In this document: one piece after another, positions 22,386-33,935 of the stretch
Numbering within the stretch: position 1 is the first letter of the stretch
Layout: each line of letters begins with the position of its first letter
From: Nymphalis io
Lineage: Eukaryota; Arthropoda; Insecta; Lepidoptera; Nymphalidae
Length of the DNA: 64,000 bases
Direction: 5' to 3'
Assembly (NCBI RefSeq): GCF_905147045.1
Contig: NC_065904.1
Location: forward strand, 7,874,001-7,938,000
Made by a program: the position numbers and the translations under genes
Notes under the pieces: model-generated
The model's database searches: none
What the model saw: the letters and a program-made list of their open reading frames with translations, nothing else
What the model was told of the DNA's origin: nothing

Positions 22386-24249
22386 AATATATACTTGCGT
22401 ATGAATAAATTTACAATAAATCTTTATACATATCAAAACGAGTCGTGTCACCGTCTATCGGCATTATTGTTTGACAGTGGTCATCGTTGGGCCGAGTACC
22501 GTTATTCATTTATCTTTGTTATTGCAATTTAAGCTTTTTTTTCTAATTTTGAAGTAAAAAAAAAACGATTCAATTGTGTTCCGAATAACTTTTGTTAAGG
22601 TTTAAACTTTAAAACTAATTGAATGTACCTTTTTTTTGCTTAAGATGGCGACGTTAGTTGATAAATAAGCGCTGGTTTTTAAAACATATGACGGTTAATG
22701 GAAAAAGATAAATATTTGTTTTAAGTTTTATATTTATATTTGTTTGTTTTATAGTTCGTATTATACATATGTCATATGTTATGGACTGGTATTTTTTTTT
22801 AATCTAAATTATTACGTCAATATATAATCAATGATAACAAGAGATATTTCAATTAGAGACAGTAAATTTTATTATATGATACCATACGGCTGTAATAACG
22901 TCGTATAAATTAGTGAAGTTTAAAAAATATATACAAACACGCGACCGCTACCGGCGCACGCGCAGTTCACGGATCTTTCTTTAAAACGTCATCATATTAC
23001 TTTAGGGTTTAAAATAGAACTTTTTAGCTTGTATCTTTATTCAATTTATTCATTTTGAATAGGCCTTCTTCTAAGATATAAAAATTTCAAGGTAATTTTT
23101 TGGTAATTTACGTTTTTTTTTTCTCATTTTGACGCAAAAGGCGTTTTTTATTCTGCCACTAGTGCTTATAGCACGCTCTTCTTATTTATATATGTTCAAT
23201 AAAATGAAACGAAAACCGTTTCATATACGGTTTTAAATAAAATAACGTTACCGTGTAAACGACTGCCGCAATACAATAAAGATGATTAATTCACTCCTTT
23301 ATAAATTAATAGTTGTCTCATTCAACAAAAGCTTCGGTCACATTAAATATAATTAATTAAAAGCATAATAACTCGCATTGAGATATTCACTAAAGTTTGA
23401 ATGGCGCTGACTTCTAAGTATTCAGTTATTGTGCGCTGTAAGTGAAGTGGCGCCGCTTTTCTCAAGATTAATCATTCCATCATTATTATTTTCTTGTCTA
23501 ATGTTATAAATAGAGAAAGTATGCATTTGTTTTTAATGTATTTATTTTTTTAATATTTGCATTCTTGTTAGTGATTACTACTTAGGAAACTTTTACTTAA
23601 ATCCTTCACAGCTTAGACTCAAGTATCAATTTTAATAACTCTTTAATGTAATGTTTTTATAATATATAAATCATAATGTATTTCCCATAAATTGAATTTA
23701 ACAAGTTTTTTTGAATTTTTAATTTTAAAAATATTCATTCGGTCGGTTATTATTTGCCAACCAATTTTTTTTTCGTGTCAGATTAATTCGCAAAAGAGTA
23801 ACTTTAGCAAATAACGTAATTATATTGATAAATAAGTTAGTATTACATTTCTTTTTGTATGTGTTTTTGTTTGTGACATATGGTAAACATTTCATGTATT
23901 TATATTTTTTCCACCAATATCACGAAAGAAAAAATATTAAGGCTTTACAACCAAAACGAGCTGGTTCTCCTGGTAGAAATAAAATATTTACTAAACTTTT
24001 GAAAACGATATAAATTAGATGAATATAATATTAAAAAAAATAAGATGTCAATTAGTTATCAAACCGTCGATAGACTTTACAATAATGTGACTAAGTTGTT
24101 TTTGGTTCGAAGCCTACCTCGTTGACACATGTGACAGACACATCTTCATGGATAGCGTCTGCTAGATAAATAGATATATAGAATAGATCATTGTTTTTTG
24201 TTCTGAAAGGTGACTGTCTTACGCCCAGAGGATCTTTAACACAGTGTAA
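22386..24249. other. AT-rich non-coding stretch
   Basis: No gene is supported. There are several T-runs of 8-10 bases. A small GC-rich patch near 22940-22975 (ACCGGCGCACGCGCAG) and AAGTGGCGCCGC near 23447 are the only notable motifs. Confidence 0.45.
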
Positions 24250-24632
24250 TATTTTTTTTTTATATAATAGGAAGGCGGACGAGCATAGGGGCCACTTTTT
24301 TTACTATTAATAGGCCAGCGTGTGACCGTTGACTTGCCCGATGTTAAGCATCGACATGGTCTAAGATGTAGCACGCTTGCCTATAAGAAACCTGTTTATG
24401 GTAAGTGGTCACCACCTGATGGTAAGTGGTCACCAACGCCCATAGACATTGGCATTGTAAGAAATGTTAACCATCGCTTACATCACCAATGCGCTACCAA
24501 CCCTGGGAATTAAGATGTTATGTCCCTTGTGCCTGTAATTACACTGGCTCACTCACCCTTCTAACCGGAACGCAACAATACCCAGTACTGCTGTTTTTGC
24601 GGTAGAATATCTGATGAATGGGTGGTACCTAA
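24250..24632 (-). mobile_element. Family B repeat with internal insertion
   Basis: The copy begins with a T-run at its poly(A) end and GGAAGGCGGACGAGCAT, and stops at GGTGGTACCT, lacking the last ~45 bp of its sense 5' end, as expected for 5' truncation. Between 24294 and 24399 it carries foreign family E sequence. After the insertion GGTAAGTGGTCACC occurs twice, separated by ACCTGAT; other copies have it once. Confidence 0.78.
24294..24399 (+). repeat. Family E repeat fragment inside family B
   Basis: It contains AATAGGCCAGCGTGTGACCG, CCGATGTTAAGC and TAGCACGCTTGCCTATAAG, a set I recognise from another dispersed lepidopteran repeat. The same opening (TTAATAGGCCAGTGTTTGACC) appears alone at 28621. 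Confidence 0.6.
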
Positions 24633-24640
24633 TCTTCGTA

Positions 24641-26465
24641 ATCTGAACGGTTAGTTGTTGTCAGTAGGTTGACTCATCTTCCGTCTTCTTCCAAATTGTA
24701 GCAGTAGATGAGCTGGAGCTCACGAAGTCGAGGACCTCTTGGACATGCATATATTTTTGTCCGCGCGAGCGAACATAATGCGCGCAAGGTGTCGACCGAA
24801 CCCCTTACGGTAACGAGGCCAAGCTGTTACTAATTGCGAGCCCAAGGTGTCGTTCTCGTTCATTATAAATATTAAGACTACTTATAATACGTCCCGCCCG
24901 ATATCCTCTCATTACAGCAAACCAGGTAATGTAATTTTATATTACGCAGGAAATATCACAGCGCTGCAACGATACGAGTGCTAAACGCGGGAAATAGTCT
25001 GCTTAATTAATATGCGTGTTATTGAAATAGTGAAAATATATGTATTTGTAATGTAATCTGTGCGAACGGTAATTTTTGTGGACAAGTTCGATTTACAATT
25101 CGATTTTACAAGGGTTCTTATTTTTTTTTTTTTAATATTTAATCCAACTGCAAACGTCAATGGTACATCTAATTGTAAATATACAAAAATCGTGACGTGA
25201 GCGTGTTTTTGACATTTTATATAAAAGTTATATTTTTGCGCGTCACAATTATATAAGAACTAATTACGTCGAGAATTTTATTTAATTTTCTTTAATTTTG
25301 TATAATTTTTTTGGTGATAAACCGTGAGCTACGATAAACCTAACATGCTCAAACTAAAAACAAATCTTGATAGAAAGAATTCTATTAAGATTATTCCTCT
25401 TAATTTTAATTGTGATTAGAAAATGTTTTACTTTATTACAAAATAAAATAAATTTATATTAAAAATGTGAATTGCGTGTCCTAGCGTTACGCCTCCTCAC
25501 ATTCGAGTCACAGCAAGTCAAAGAAGCATATAATTGTAATAATTTATATCAAATCATATTCCATTAAACGGTAGCTTATTTTTAATAGTGACGACGGTCA
25601 TTGTAAAAGCATATGTACTTCTGTTATATTTTGATTTTAACATTGTATTTATCACTTAATATTTTACACTTCATTATCTAGAAGAACTCATCTACATCAT
25701 AGCGAAAAGACCACCATTTGTGCGTCTTTTTTTCTATTCGTACCGGTTAATTGATTTTTTAATATAGATATTTCTAAGCACAGATTCTTTCAAATATCGA
25801 ATTATAATAAGTTAATGGGTGCTAGCGACAGATTCTTATGACAAATGATTAAGTATATATAGCTAAGTATTAAGCTATGTAACTAAGTTATTTGCTTAAC
25901 GTTACGAATATCATACGAATATCGAATATGAAATATCATAAGAGATAATGTAACTCGTTTTCCGCTTGAAACGCGTCACTTCTACTTTATTTAATCTAGG
26001 TTTATATATTGTGGGGGTATAATTCGCAACGTATCATTAGGTCCGCGATACTGATCATTATTCTGGGAATCGACATCGTTTACGTGGAACATTGAATGCG
26101 GTCTAAGGCAACGGTTCTCAACATATTTCCAATGTTCCCATAATATCTTGCGTGACTTAGCAATGACTATTTATCTTATATTTAAAGTTAATGTTAATAA
26201 AATTCCAAGTGAGTTTTTGGGGGTATGTTGCTGAAAGTTTGAGCATCTGTGGCCTAATATAGCGTGTTAAGAGATCTATAGACTAAGATAATCGTGCGAT
26301 CAAACCTGCCGTGATTGACAGTTGATTGTTTTTCACGCGAGGAATCTTGCAGCTGTGAGTAATAATTGGTGCAATCAAATTAAAACAGCGTCTTGTTTGT
26401 GTACTTGATCTGTAATAGCTTTATTACATTGTTGCGTCTGTTTGTAGCAGTAATGCTAATAACAA
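24641..26465. other. Non-coding stretch with a GC-elevated block
   Basis: No gene supported. The block at about 24640-24900 is unique within the window, GC-elevated (GTCCGCGCGAGCGAAC) and could be regulatory. The rest is AT-rich. Confidence 0.4.
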
Positions 26466-26613
26466 TCCGCATCCTGCAGCCTCTCCGATCCGTGCTGAAG
26501 ACGGCCATCGCAGTGGTTTTAGTGGGTAAGAATCCCACATAACCCGGTTCCACCCCCATAGGAACTGGGTACCTTTCTGAAGCTTTCCACTACAAGAAAA
26601 AAAAAAGAAAAAG
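26466..26613 (+). mobile_element. LINE 3'-end fragment with poly(A)
   Basis: CGCAGTGGTTTTAGTGGGTA, CCCACATAACCCGGTTCC and TTTCCACTACAAG followed by an A-rich tail match what I remember of the 3' end of a common lepidopteran LINE. Only about 130 bp remain before the tail, so it is severely 5'-truncated. Confidence 0.65.
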
Positions 26614-26789
26614 TAAACCTAATAACAAAACGAACTGTTAAATTTCTGTACTTTGATTGAACGTTTTATTTTTTATTTTGGGAAGAATTAATTTACAATT
26701 ATTGGAATAGTGGCAAGAATGCTAGCAGCAGTTCACAGCTGTGGAAGAATATGAACCATCCTGTATGAGATGGTCTAAACCGAAGGTTC

Positions 26790-26905
26790 CTGCTTCACGT
26801 GCTTAGAAAACATCTGCATGTATCAAATGATAATGTGCTTATATGTATATTGACGCAGCGTGGAATAAGCCCGAAACCTGATCCTCAAAAGATGAAGAGG
26901 CTACA
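26790..26905 (+). mobile_element. Metulj-like SINE relic
   Basis: CACGTGCTTAG, AACATCTGCATG, GCAGCGTGGAATAAGCCC and CCTCAAAAGATGAAGAGGC follow the SINE in order, with deletions. An ancient copy. Confidence 0.6.
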
Positions 26906-27243
26906 GTGGAAATTGTCTGAAATTTACCGACTTTTTTGTTGTATTACAAAACAAATATTATAGTTAGAAGTGAAATTAAATTGATTCCAGGACAAAATTA
27001 TTGCATTCAAATATTTTTAATATTTAACTCGACGTAACGAAAATCGCTTGCGGCAATGATCGCATGATTACAATAATCGATTCTCACGATCGTCAAATCG
27101 GACTCAATCGCCATTCGAGATTCTAATTGTGGTGAAACTGACAGCCATCAATTTGCCGCTACCACAGCTTCTGTTTCCCTGAGGCTAATCTAAATATATT
27201 ATCTACAACTTATAACACCAACTATTTGATTTATACATCATAT

Positions 27244-27450
27244 CTGACTACCTCCTTGGTCTAGCAGCTAGTTCACAAAGTTGGAAAGGTCTAAGGTTTT
27301 GGGTTCAAAAAATTGTCAATAGCATCTCGAAATGTGGTGGATGGTACTATTAACACGACTGAACTCTTTCCGCCCCTATCGGATTATGAGTTAAAAATGG
27401 AGACAAGAGCACTACATTCTCCTGTGCTTAGTTGCTATTTTAAATCCGCG
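27244..27450 (+). mobile_element. Family C SINE relic
   Basis: GACTACCTCCTTGGTCTAGC and TTTTGGGTTCAAAA correspond to the A-box and B-box parts of the family C SINE at 63573. CTGAACTCTTTCCGCCC, ATCGGATTATGAG and CCTGTGCTTA follow in the right order. It is strongly diverged. Confidence 0.6.
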
Positions 27451-27825
27451 AGTTACTGACGAGGCTGAGAGAATACGAACTGAATTTGTTAATATATTAA
27501 ATAACAATTGTTAAGTATAATAGCAGTTAATAATATAATGTCAAAATGATGTGATTTGGAAATGTTTGGAGGATCGAGGATCACGCTCTGGGCAATCGTG
27601 ACGACACGCGAATTCAGTGGTTCTGGCTTAATTTAGGGATATTGATTACAATCATCTTGGTCCCTATATTTATTAAATTACATTTTTTATGAAGATGACT
27701 TTGTGAAAGGAAAATATTTCTACCCACTAATAAAAAAAAATGAACAAAGATTGTCCACGACTTTATTAGTGAGTTTCGTCTGGTTGTCGTCTTTTTTTTT
27801 TTAATATCTAATATGATATTGTATA
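27451..27825. other. Short non-coding stretch
   Basis: Nothing supported beyond two T-runs near 27791-27802 and 27826. Confidence 0.45.
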
Positions 27826-28117
27826 TTTTTTTTTTAGAATAGGAAGTTGGACGAACATATGGGCCACCTGATGGTAAGTGGTCACCAAACGCCCTTAGAC
27901 ATGGGCATTGTAAGAAATGTCAACCATCGCTTACATATCCAATGCACCACCAACCTTGGGAACTAAGATTTTATGTCCCTTGTGCCTGTAATTACACTGG
28001 CTCACTCACCCTTCAAACCGGGACACAACAATATCAAGTATTGCTGTTTTGCGGTAGAATATCTGATGAGTGGGTGGTACCTACCCAGACGAGCTTGCAC
28101 AAAGCCCTACCACCAGT
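27826..28117 (-). mobile_element. Family B repeat, full length
   Basis: A complete copy on the minus strand: T-run, TAGAATAGGAAG, then the body through AGCTTGCACAAAGCCCTACC and CACCAGTAA. It is close to the copy at 20692 throughout, so both are relatively young. The open frame inside it is a property of the repeat, seen in all good copies, and is not a host gene. Confidence 0.85.
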
Positions 28118-28947
28118 AACTTTATTATATTATATATTTTAACTGTTACTGAATTAACTTCAAGTTATAATTATATTTATAGCTTATTAATATATAATGT
28201 AATTAATATGATATGATATACGATATAATCAAAAAAGAACGTACGTATCTGAAAAAACTAATCGACTTAGTGTTTGATACATGTCGAGTAGAATTTTAAG
28301 ATTTATAAACAAGATATTATTAAAAAAAAATAATAATTTTTCGAATATTTTTCTCGATAGCAATGACATTCTGAACCGGCGATTGTTCAAAGTAGTAACG
28401 TTCTTGTCATCTCTGAATAAAAATAAGTTTTATTAGCTTTAAAAATTTCTATTGAATTAAAGAATTTCACTGACTACACTTGCCGACTACATTATAAAAG
28501 AAAAATATAATAAATGATTATAGTTTTTTTTTTAATATTCCTTGGCTGGTATTTAAGACATAAGTCATTACTTTAGACGAGGTCCCTTTAAAAATGATTT
28601 AACACTGGTTAGTGAGTATACATTTTTTTTTACACTTAATAGGCCAGTGTTTGACCGTTATTCATATATATAATATGATTTACTTCTCCGTAATTCGATC
28701 TGAAAATGTATGTGGCATAATAATTTGAGCATCGTGCTTATTTTGAAACTTCCTAAAATAGATCCGTATTGATATGACTAATGTTGAATTTAAAAACAAA
28801 ATGCAACCCGAGTGTCTTATAGAGAAGGATTAATAAAATTGTTTTTAATGAAATATAAGTTATGTCAACCAATGAAAAGCAATTAAAAGTGATGTCATAG
28901 AATATTTCTTTAAAAACTATTTATTGTTATATATTTTTTTTATTTTA
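28118..28947. other. Non-coding stretch with a family E fragment
   Basis: AT-rich and without a gene. A 40-bp piece at 28621-28662 matches the start of family E (TTAATAGGCCAGTGTTTGACC). Confidence 0.5.
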
Positions 28948-29212
28948 CGGGTAGTAGAGCTTTATGCAAGTATCACTAGGAAGGTCTTACTCATTTCTCA
29001 GTAATTATTCCACTAAATATAAATACTTTGTATATATGCGTTGCATCTAAAATGAATAGGTAATTCCATTAATTAAAAGCACAAGGAATAAAACGTCTTA
29101 GGTCTGGACTGCGAATATTGGCGCATTAAAGGTGTTCGGAATAGTTTTTTTACAGTGCCAATGATTATTAGCAGTGGTGACCATTAAGATCAAGTCCATT
29201 TGCCTGTTCCAG
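28948..29212 (+). mobile_element. Family B repeat, ancient copy
   Basis: GGGTAGTAGAGCTTTATGC, AAGCACAAGGAATAAAACG, TTGGCGCATTAAAGG, TACAGTGCCAATG and GTGGTGACCATTAAGATCA follow the order of the family at low identity. It is the most diverged copy in this half of the window. Confidence 0.65.
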
Positions 29213-32001
29213 TATATTATTTATACTTAGCTTCTAAACCGCTCGAAACTGTTTACTTGTTAATTAAAACATCCCAATAATATATCGTAGTTCTCTTCAT
29301 TTAGATTCTTCGTAGCGACATCTTACCTATTTGAGAGTTCTGACAAAGATCCATAAATTATTTTCGATTCTATCGAGACAGGGAGCGTGGCTCGAGCTCC
29401 CGCCTAAATAATATTTAAATTTAGAACAGCGAAGGGATGGGACATGTGTGTCGTAACGCGTTTGGCGAAATGTGATTACAGTCGGTAATTAACGAGCTGC
29501 TATTTATACCACTACTACGGCTACCAGACGACTATTCAAATATTACCATTTCGTACGACAAACAAAAGGGAGGCAACCGTTTCGGAATCACAATCCTTTG
29601 AAATATCATTGTATTCGTGAAAGTGTTTTACCGTTGCCCAACCGTGTCGTGTCCATTTTGTCCGGAGTCTTGAAATAAAGCACGCTTTCAATTGCAGACT
29701 AATTATTCCGACACGAGAAACTCATTCGGCGTCGTCCGTTTTTACGTGTAAAGAGAGATTAGTCGACTTAAACGACACTCGTTCAAAGGCGCATTGTGAT
29801 GTGTCCCGATAATGATGATACGTTGAGAAAAGTATTACATTCTGCCCATAATGGAACTCTGAAAAGACGCGTTTCTTATAAAATTTCATTTGGATTCAGC
29901 GCTCGTCGCGTCGGTGTGACACAGACTCCTGCTTATGAATAAATTACGTTTGTACATTAATTTATTGATTGTTATTCAAATTGGGTTTCTCAATCGGAGG
30001 TTGGAGGTGATGCGGCTCGTCTCGCTCTTTGTTAGCGTATGAAGTTTTGAGGTTGAAACGCGTGAATATATCTATGACGAAAAATTGTTTTCGAATTCCT
30101 CATAATGGCTGAATACGGATAGATTTTTGTGCTTGTATACATTGTATACATAATTCGACATTTCGATTGCTTTACCGCTTTTAACGTATCGAATTACATT
30201 GTTATATCCAAATTAGGTGTACTTGTTTGATTGACAAGTGAGGAATTTCACAAATCAACAATATACCTATTATTAGCTCATATAATAGAAGTATATTTAC
30301 TTGTAGAATTTAATTAAGTTAGTAAAAATTAAAGAACAAAATAAAATACATACAGCTCAAATAAAACTTGGAAATTGTTTATTAAAAAGCAGATGGGTGT
30401 AAGATCGTAAGTAAATGTTTTAAATATCAATACTTAAATACGTATAGTCTGACAAACACGCTATAAATTTTATAGTTATGTTAAATACTCAAGTTTATAA
30501 ACAATGTTAACAAAATTAATATAATATTATAGCTATCGTGAATAATTACCGCCGCCATGTTGAATTGCGGTTCGCCATCTTCGTTCTGAAACCGATCGAC
30601 TTTAAGTTATTATTGTTAATGATTCTTAGAACGAGTCGAGTGTTTGTAATGACAAAGAGACTTTTTATTATTTGATCGTTCGCTCGTTTGTGTTAATTGT
30701 TACGGGGACGTGATTTTAATACATCATGGATGTTTACTGGCCTCTTTTATCGCGTATGCTAATTAGTTATTTCTTGTGCATGTGTGAGTGTTGTGGCTTG
30801 TGTGCCATACACATTGTTATTGTCGATTCAAATTAGTTGACGTATTGATGGTTGTAATGATATTATTTGTCTTTTATCATTATATTTATGTCGGTTTAAG
30901 GCAGCGAAAATTTAATTTCGTGTAATTCATAAGTCCGTACGCAACAATAAAACTTAAAAACCTTGTCGGATGATTGAGTCGAATCGTCTTTAATACGAAG
31001 AAAAATAAATTCACGCAAATATCTAAGTACATGACTTACATTAACATACACACAAGATGAGTTTTAAAACATGAAAATGAATCAAAATTTAATTATTTAC
31101 ATAGATTCGCATGCGTACGTTCGGAATCGTCTAGATGTCGAAAATAAATGTTACTTTAATAAATATAAAATGTTATATCGCTTTTGATTACCAACGTATT
31201 ATAATTAGATATATTATTACAATGACGGCGATCCACGCATTGTGTAGATCAGTAGCTGGGGGCTCGTTCTAAGCGCCTTTCTAAAGCAACAACACATCAC
31301 TCTCACAAAGCGAAGATATACAACGCTATAATTGCCATATTCATCCGGAAGGCCGTGACTTCTTCAAATAATAGAATAAAAGATTATAATTGGAAAATTG
31401 CAATAATAAACCATCACGGTGTTAGTGGAGTTGATGAAAACGAGGGTAGTTACTTGTATTCCATCTTCCTTCTCGTAAGCTTCGTTTCAAATTCACGGCT
31501 GTATTAAAATTTATGTATTGGTTATTGAAATAATTACGTCACCAATTTAATTTCTAATTAGGTATGTCATAGATAACAGAACCATAAATACCAATAATAT
31601 AAATAAAAAAGACGTAATCTATGAAAAAATACGCTATAGTCTATAATGAATCATTAAATTAAAGCATGTACATGATATGTCTTAAATATTAGGGAAACTG
31701 TTGAAATTATCGTATTACAATTTGTACAAATCGTGTCTTTGTATTGGGAATTCCGATAATGAAGTATAAAGTATTAAAGTAAACGATGTAGTTCGTGTTT
31801 CAAATCTATTTAAGAATAACGGAACGCTCATAAACTAGTCAAATGTTGTTTGAATCATTCATTTTATTTCAATCATTCAATTATATGTGCGGTGATTCAG
31901 GGTTTTTTTTTTAAGAATCGAATGATATCATAATCTGTGACAGGCGTATCAGGACATTTGAAAATAGAAAATTATTGTTAAAATTATTATATAAATATTA
32001 A
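29213..32001. other. Unique non-coding region, possible regulatory DNA
   Basis: About 2.8 kb with no repeat match and no supported gene. The part at about 29370-30070 keeps higher GC and complexity, with few long A/T runs, over roughly 700 bp. A second patch at 30547-30600 holds two CGCCAT motifs (30553-30558, 30573-30578). Such repeat-free blocks near developmental transcription factor genes are often conserved enhancers; that is inference. Confidence 0.4.
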
Positions 32002-32082
32002 TTTTCGCCCGCGTGTTTGTGTAGTATAGTTAAGACGTAACATACAGACTTACTTTCGCATTTATAATATTAAGTATAGATT
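32002..32082 (+). repeat. Family D repeat, short copy
   Basis: TTTTCGCCCGCGTG at one end and ACTTTCGCATTTATAATATT at the other are the two ends of family D with the interior deleted. Confidence 0.6.
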
Positions 32083-32981
32083 TGTGACTGTCACTGGAAT
32101 CGACCCTAAAATGACTTTCAAGTTTTCGCTGCATTATACTTGCTGATACAACAACCGGTGGGGTCCTTACGACCTCTTGTATTTGTAAATATCACAACGT
32201 ATAAATTCAGAGGGTTATACTCGTGTATAATTATGTAAATTAACTAATATAATACAACAATAATATGTACGAAATGGTTTCTTATATATTTAGAAAAATT
32301 ATTTCAAGAATACAATATAGCTTAGGTATTTATTACATGAATAAATGTTTATATTATTTTTAAGAATATGCCTAATAAACTAACGAATATGATGAAAATA
32401 GTATTGGTATTGGTACGTGGTTTTACCCCAAAATATCTTAAAAAATAATTGCTTAAATCTTTTATGTGGACGATATAGACATACATGTTTTTATTAAATT
32501 AAATAATTATAAAAATCGGATCGTATATACACTTAAAAGAAACACCCGAATAAAATAGGCCCCCCATATCGGTCCGTCGAGGGCCTCCGAGTTACGGATC
32601 CTCCGCCCCCTCTGTTTGCCCTCTCGAATGTAAAGTTGTCACACAATTACCTTGTCTTGTGTGGTCTCGTAACGACAGTAGCCATTTGACCATTAAGGAA
32701 CCTACCTACAGTATAGCAACTTGAAAACGATTTCTTCAAGTCATTGCATCTTTATTATATATCTTATTTGATACATTAAAAAGCCGATACAAACGTTTCA
32801 TATTCGGGCAACACTGTTTATTTATTCTGTGGTTAATTTATATTTATACCATCGTGAGGTAACTGGCGTCAGATGAAATTTGTCATGTGTATGTACTCTA
32901 ATAAGACAATGCTCAAATAGGTTTTGGACTCGCAGTAGGCAGTAGGTCAATAATTAAGTGGTATTTACTGATTCATATAAG
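32083..32981. other. Non-coding stretch with a GC-rich patch
   Basis: No gene. A conspicuous GC-rich patch at about 32555-32640 (GGGCCTCCGAG, CTCCGCCCCCTC) interrupts AT-rich DNA and matches no repeat in the window. Confidence 0.4.
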
Positions 32982-33127
32982 ACTAGTATTCGCCCGCGTC
33001 TTAGACGATGGGCTATATATCCTTGGTGTTCAAGATTGCTTCACACGAAATTTTATCAAAATCAATTCATTGGTTTAACCTTTAAAGCGTAAGCGAGTAC
33101 TTTTGCATTTATAATATTGGTATAGAT
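32982..33127 (+). repeat. Family D repeat copy
   Basis: TATTCGCCCGCGTC start, the ATTTTATCAAAATCAATTCA middle and a TTTGCATTTATAATATTGGTA end are all in place. It is one of the better-preserved copies. Confidence 0.68.
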
Positions 33128-33473
33128 ATTAAAATGGGTTATAAAACCTTAACGCGTTAAATTTTAAAGTAATAATGTTTTGTTTTTGTTTTTGTCGATC
33201 TATGAACTTAAATTATTTGAAAAGAGTAATTACAGAGTTTCTTATCCTCTCGATGTAATAGACAATTCTAATCTGTTATCTTGAAGCTATCTTCAATGCT
33301 AGAACTGTCATGGCTGATTCTTAATCATATTTTAATAGGGAATATTGAATTTCACAGTAAATGCCGATTGTTGAAATAATTAAAGGAAAAAGAGTTGAAC
33401 TTCGTCCAAAATAAAATGTTTGCGAATATTATTTTACATTATTAAATTACAGATATAGACACAGCTAATTATT

Positions 33474-33590
33474 AATTACAGGCACAAGGGACATAAAATC
33501 TTAGTTTCCAAGGTTGGTGGCGCATTGGATATGTAAGGGATGGTTGACATTTCTTACAATGCCAATGTCTAAGAGCGTTGGTGACCACAC
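33474..33590 (+). mobile_element. Family B repeat, partial
   Basis: AATTACAGGCACAAGGGACA to TTGGTGACCAC matches the middle part of the family closely. It lacks both the 5' part and the poly(A) end. Confidence 0.78.
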
Positions 33591-33719
33591 AGCTTTTGTC
33601 ATGTCATAAATAAAGTCGAAATTTAAAGAGAAAATTAATAAAAGAAACGTTTTTTGCATTATGTTTTATTTGAGGTGACAATTATTATTTACATTACAAT
33701 AGTATATGAATTTATTTAA

Positions 33720-33924
33720 TAGCAATACTTAAGTACATATTATTGTATTCCGGTTTGAAGAACGAGCCAGTGAAACTACAGATACAAGGAAAATAACATT
33801 TTAGTACTCAAAGCTTGTGATGCATTGGCGATGTTATTGGTATTTAATATTACAGTACCAATGTCAGTGGCCAGCGGTGACCACTTATCATCAAATGGCC
33901 ATCTGATGATAAACAGTCACCGCT
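33720..33924 (+). mobile_element. Family B repeat ending in a fold-back
   Basis: Diverged family B sequence runs from CAGCAATACTTAAG to ATCAAATGGCC. At the GGCC at 33897-33900 it turns back on itself: 33873-33900 and 33897-33924 are inverted copies, matching at about 24 of 28 positions. Confidence 0.75.
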
Positions 33925-33935
33925 GCTAGTCCGTA

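Noticed and set aside
27942..28142. MHHQPWELRFYVPCACNY-type frame, also at 20672 and 46708
   Set aside because: The same peptide appears in several family B copies; it is a property of the repeat, with no sign of selection for coding.
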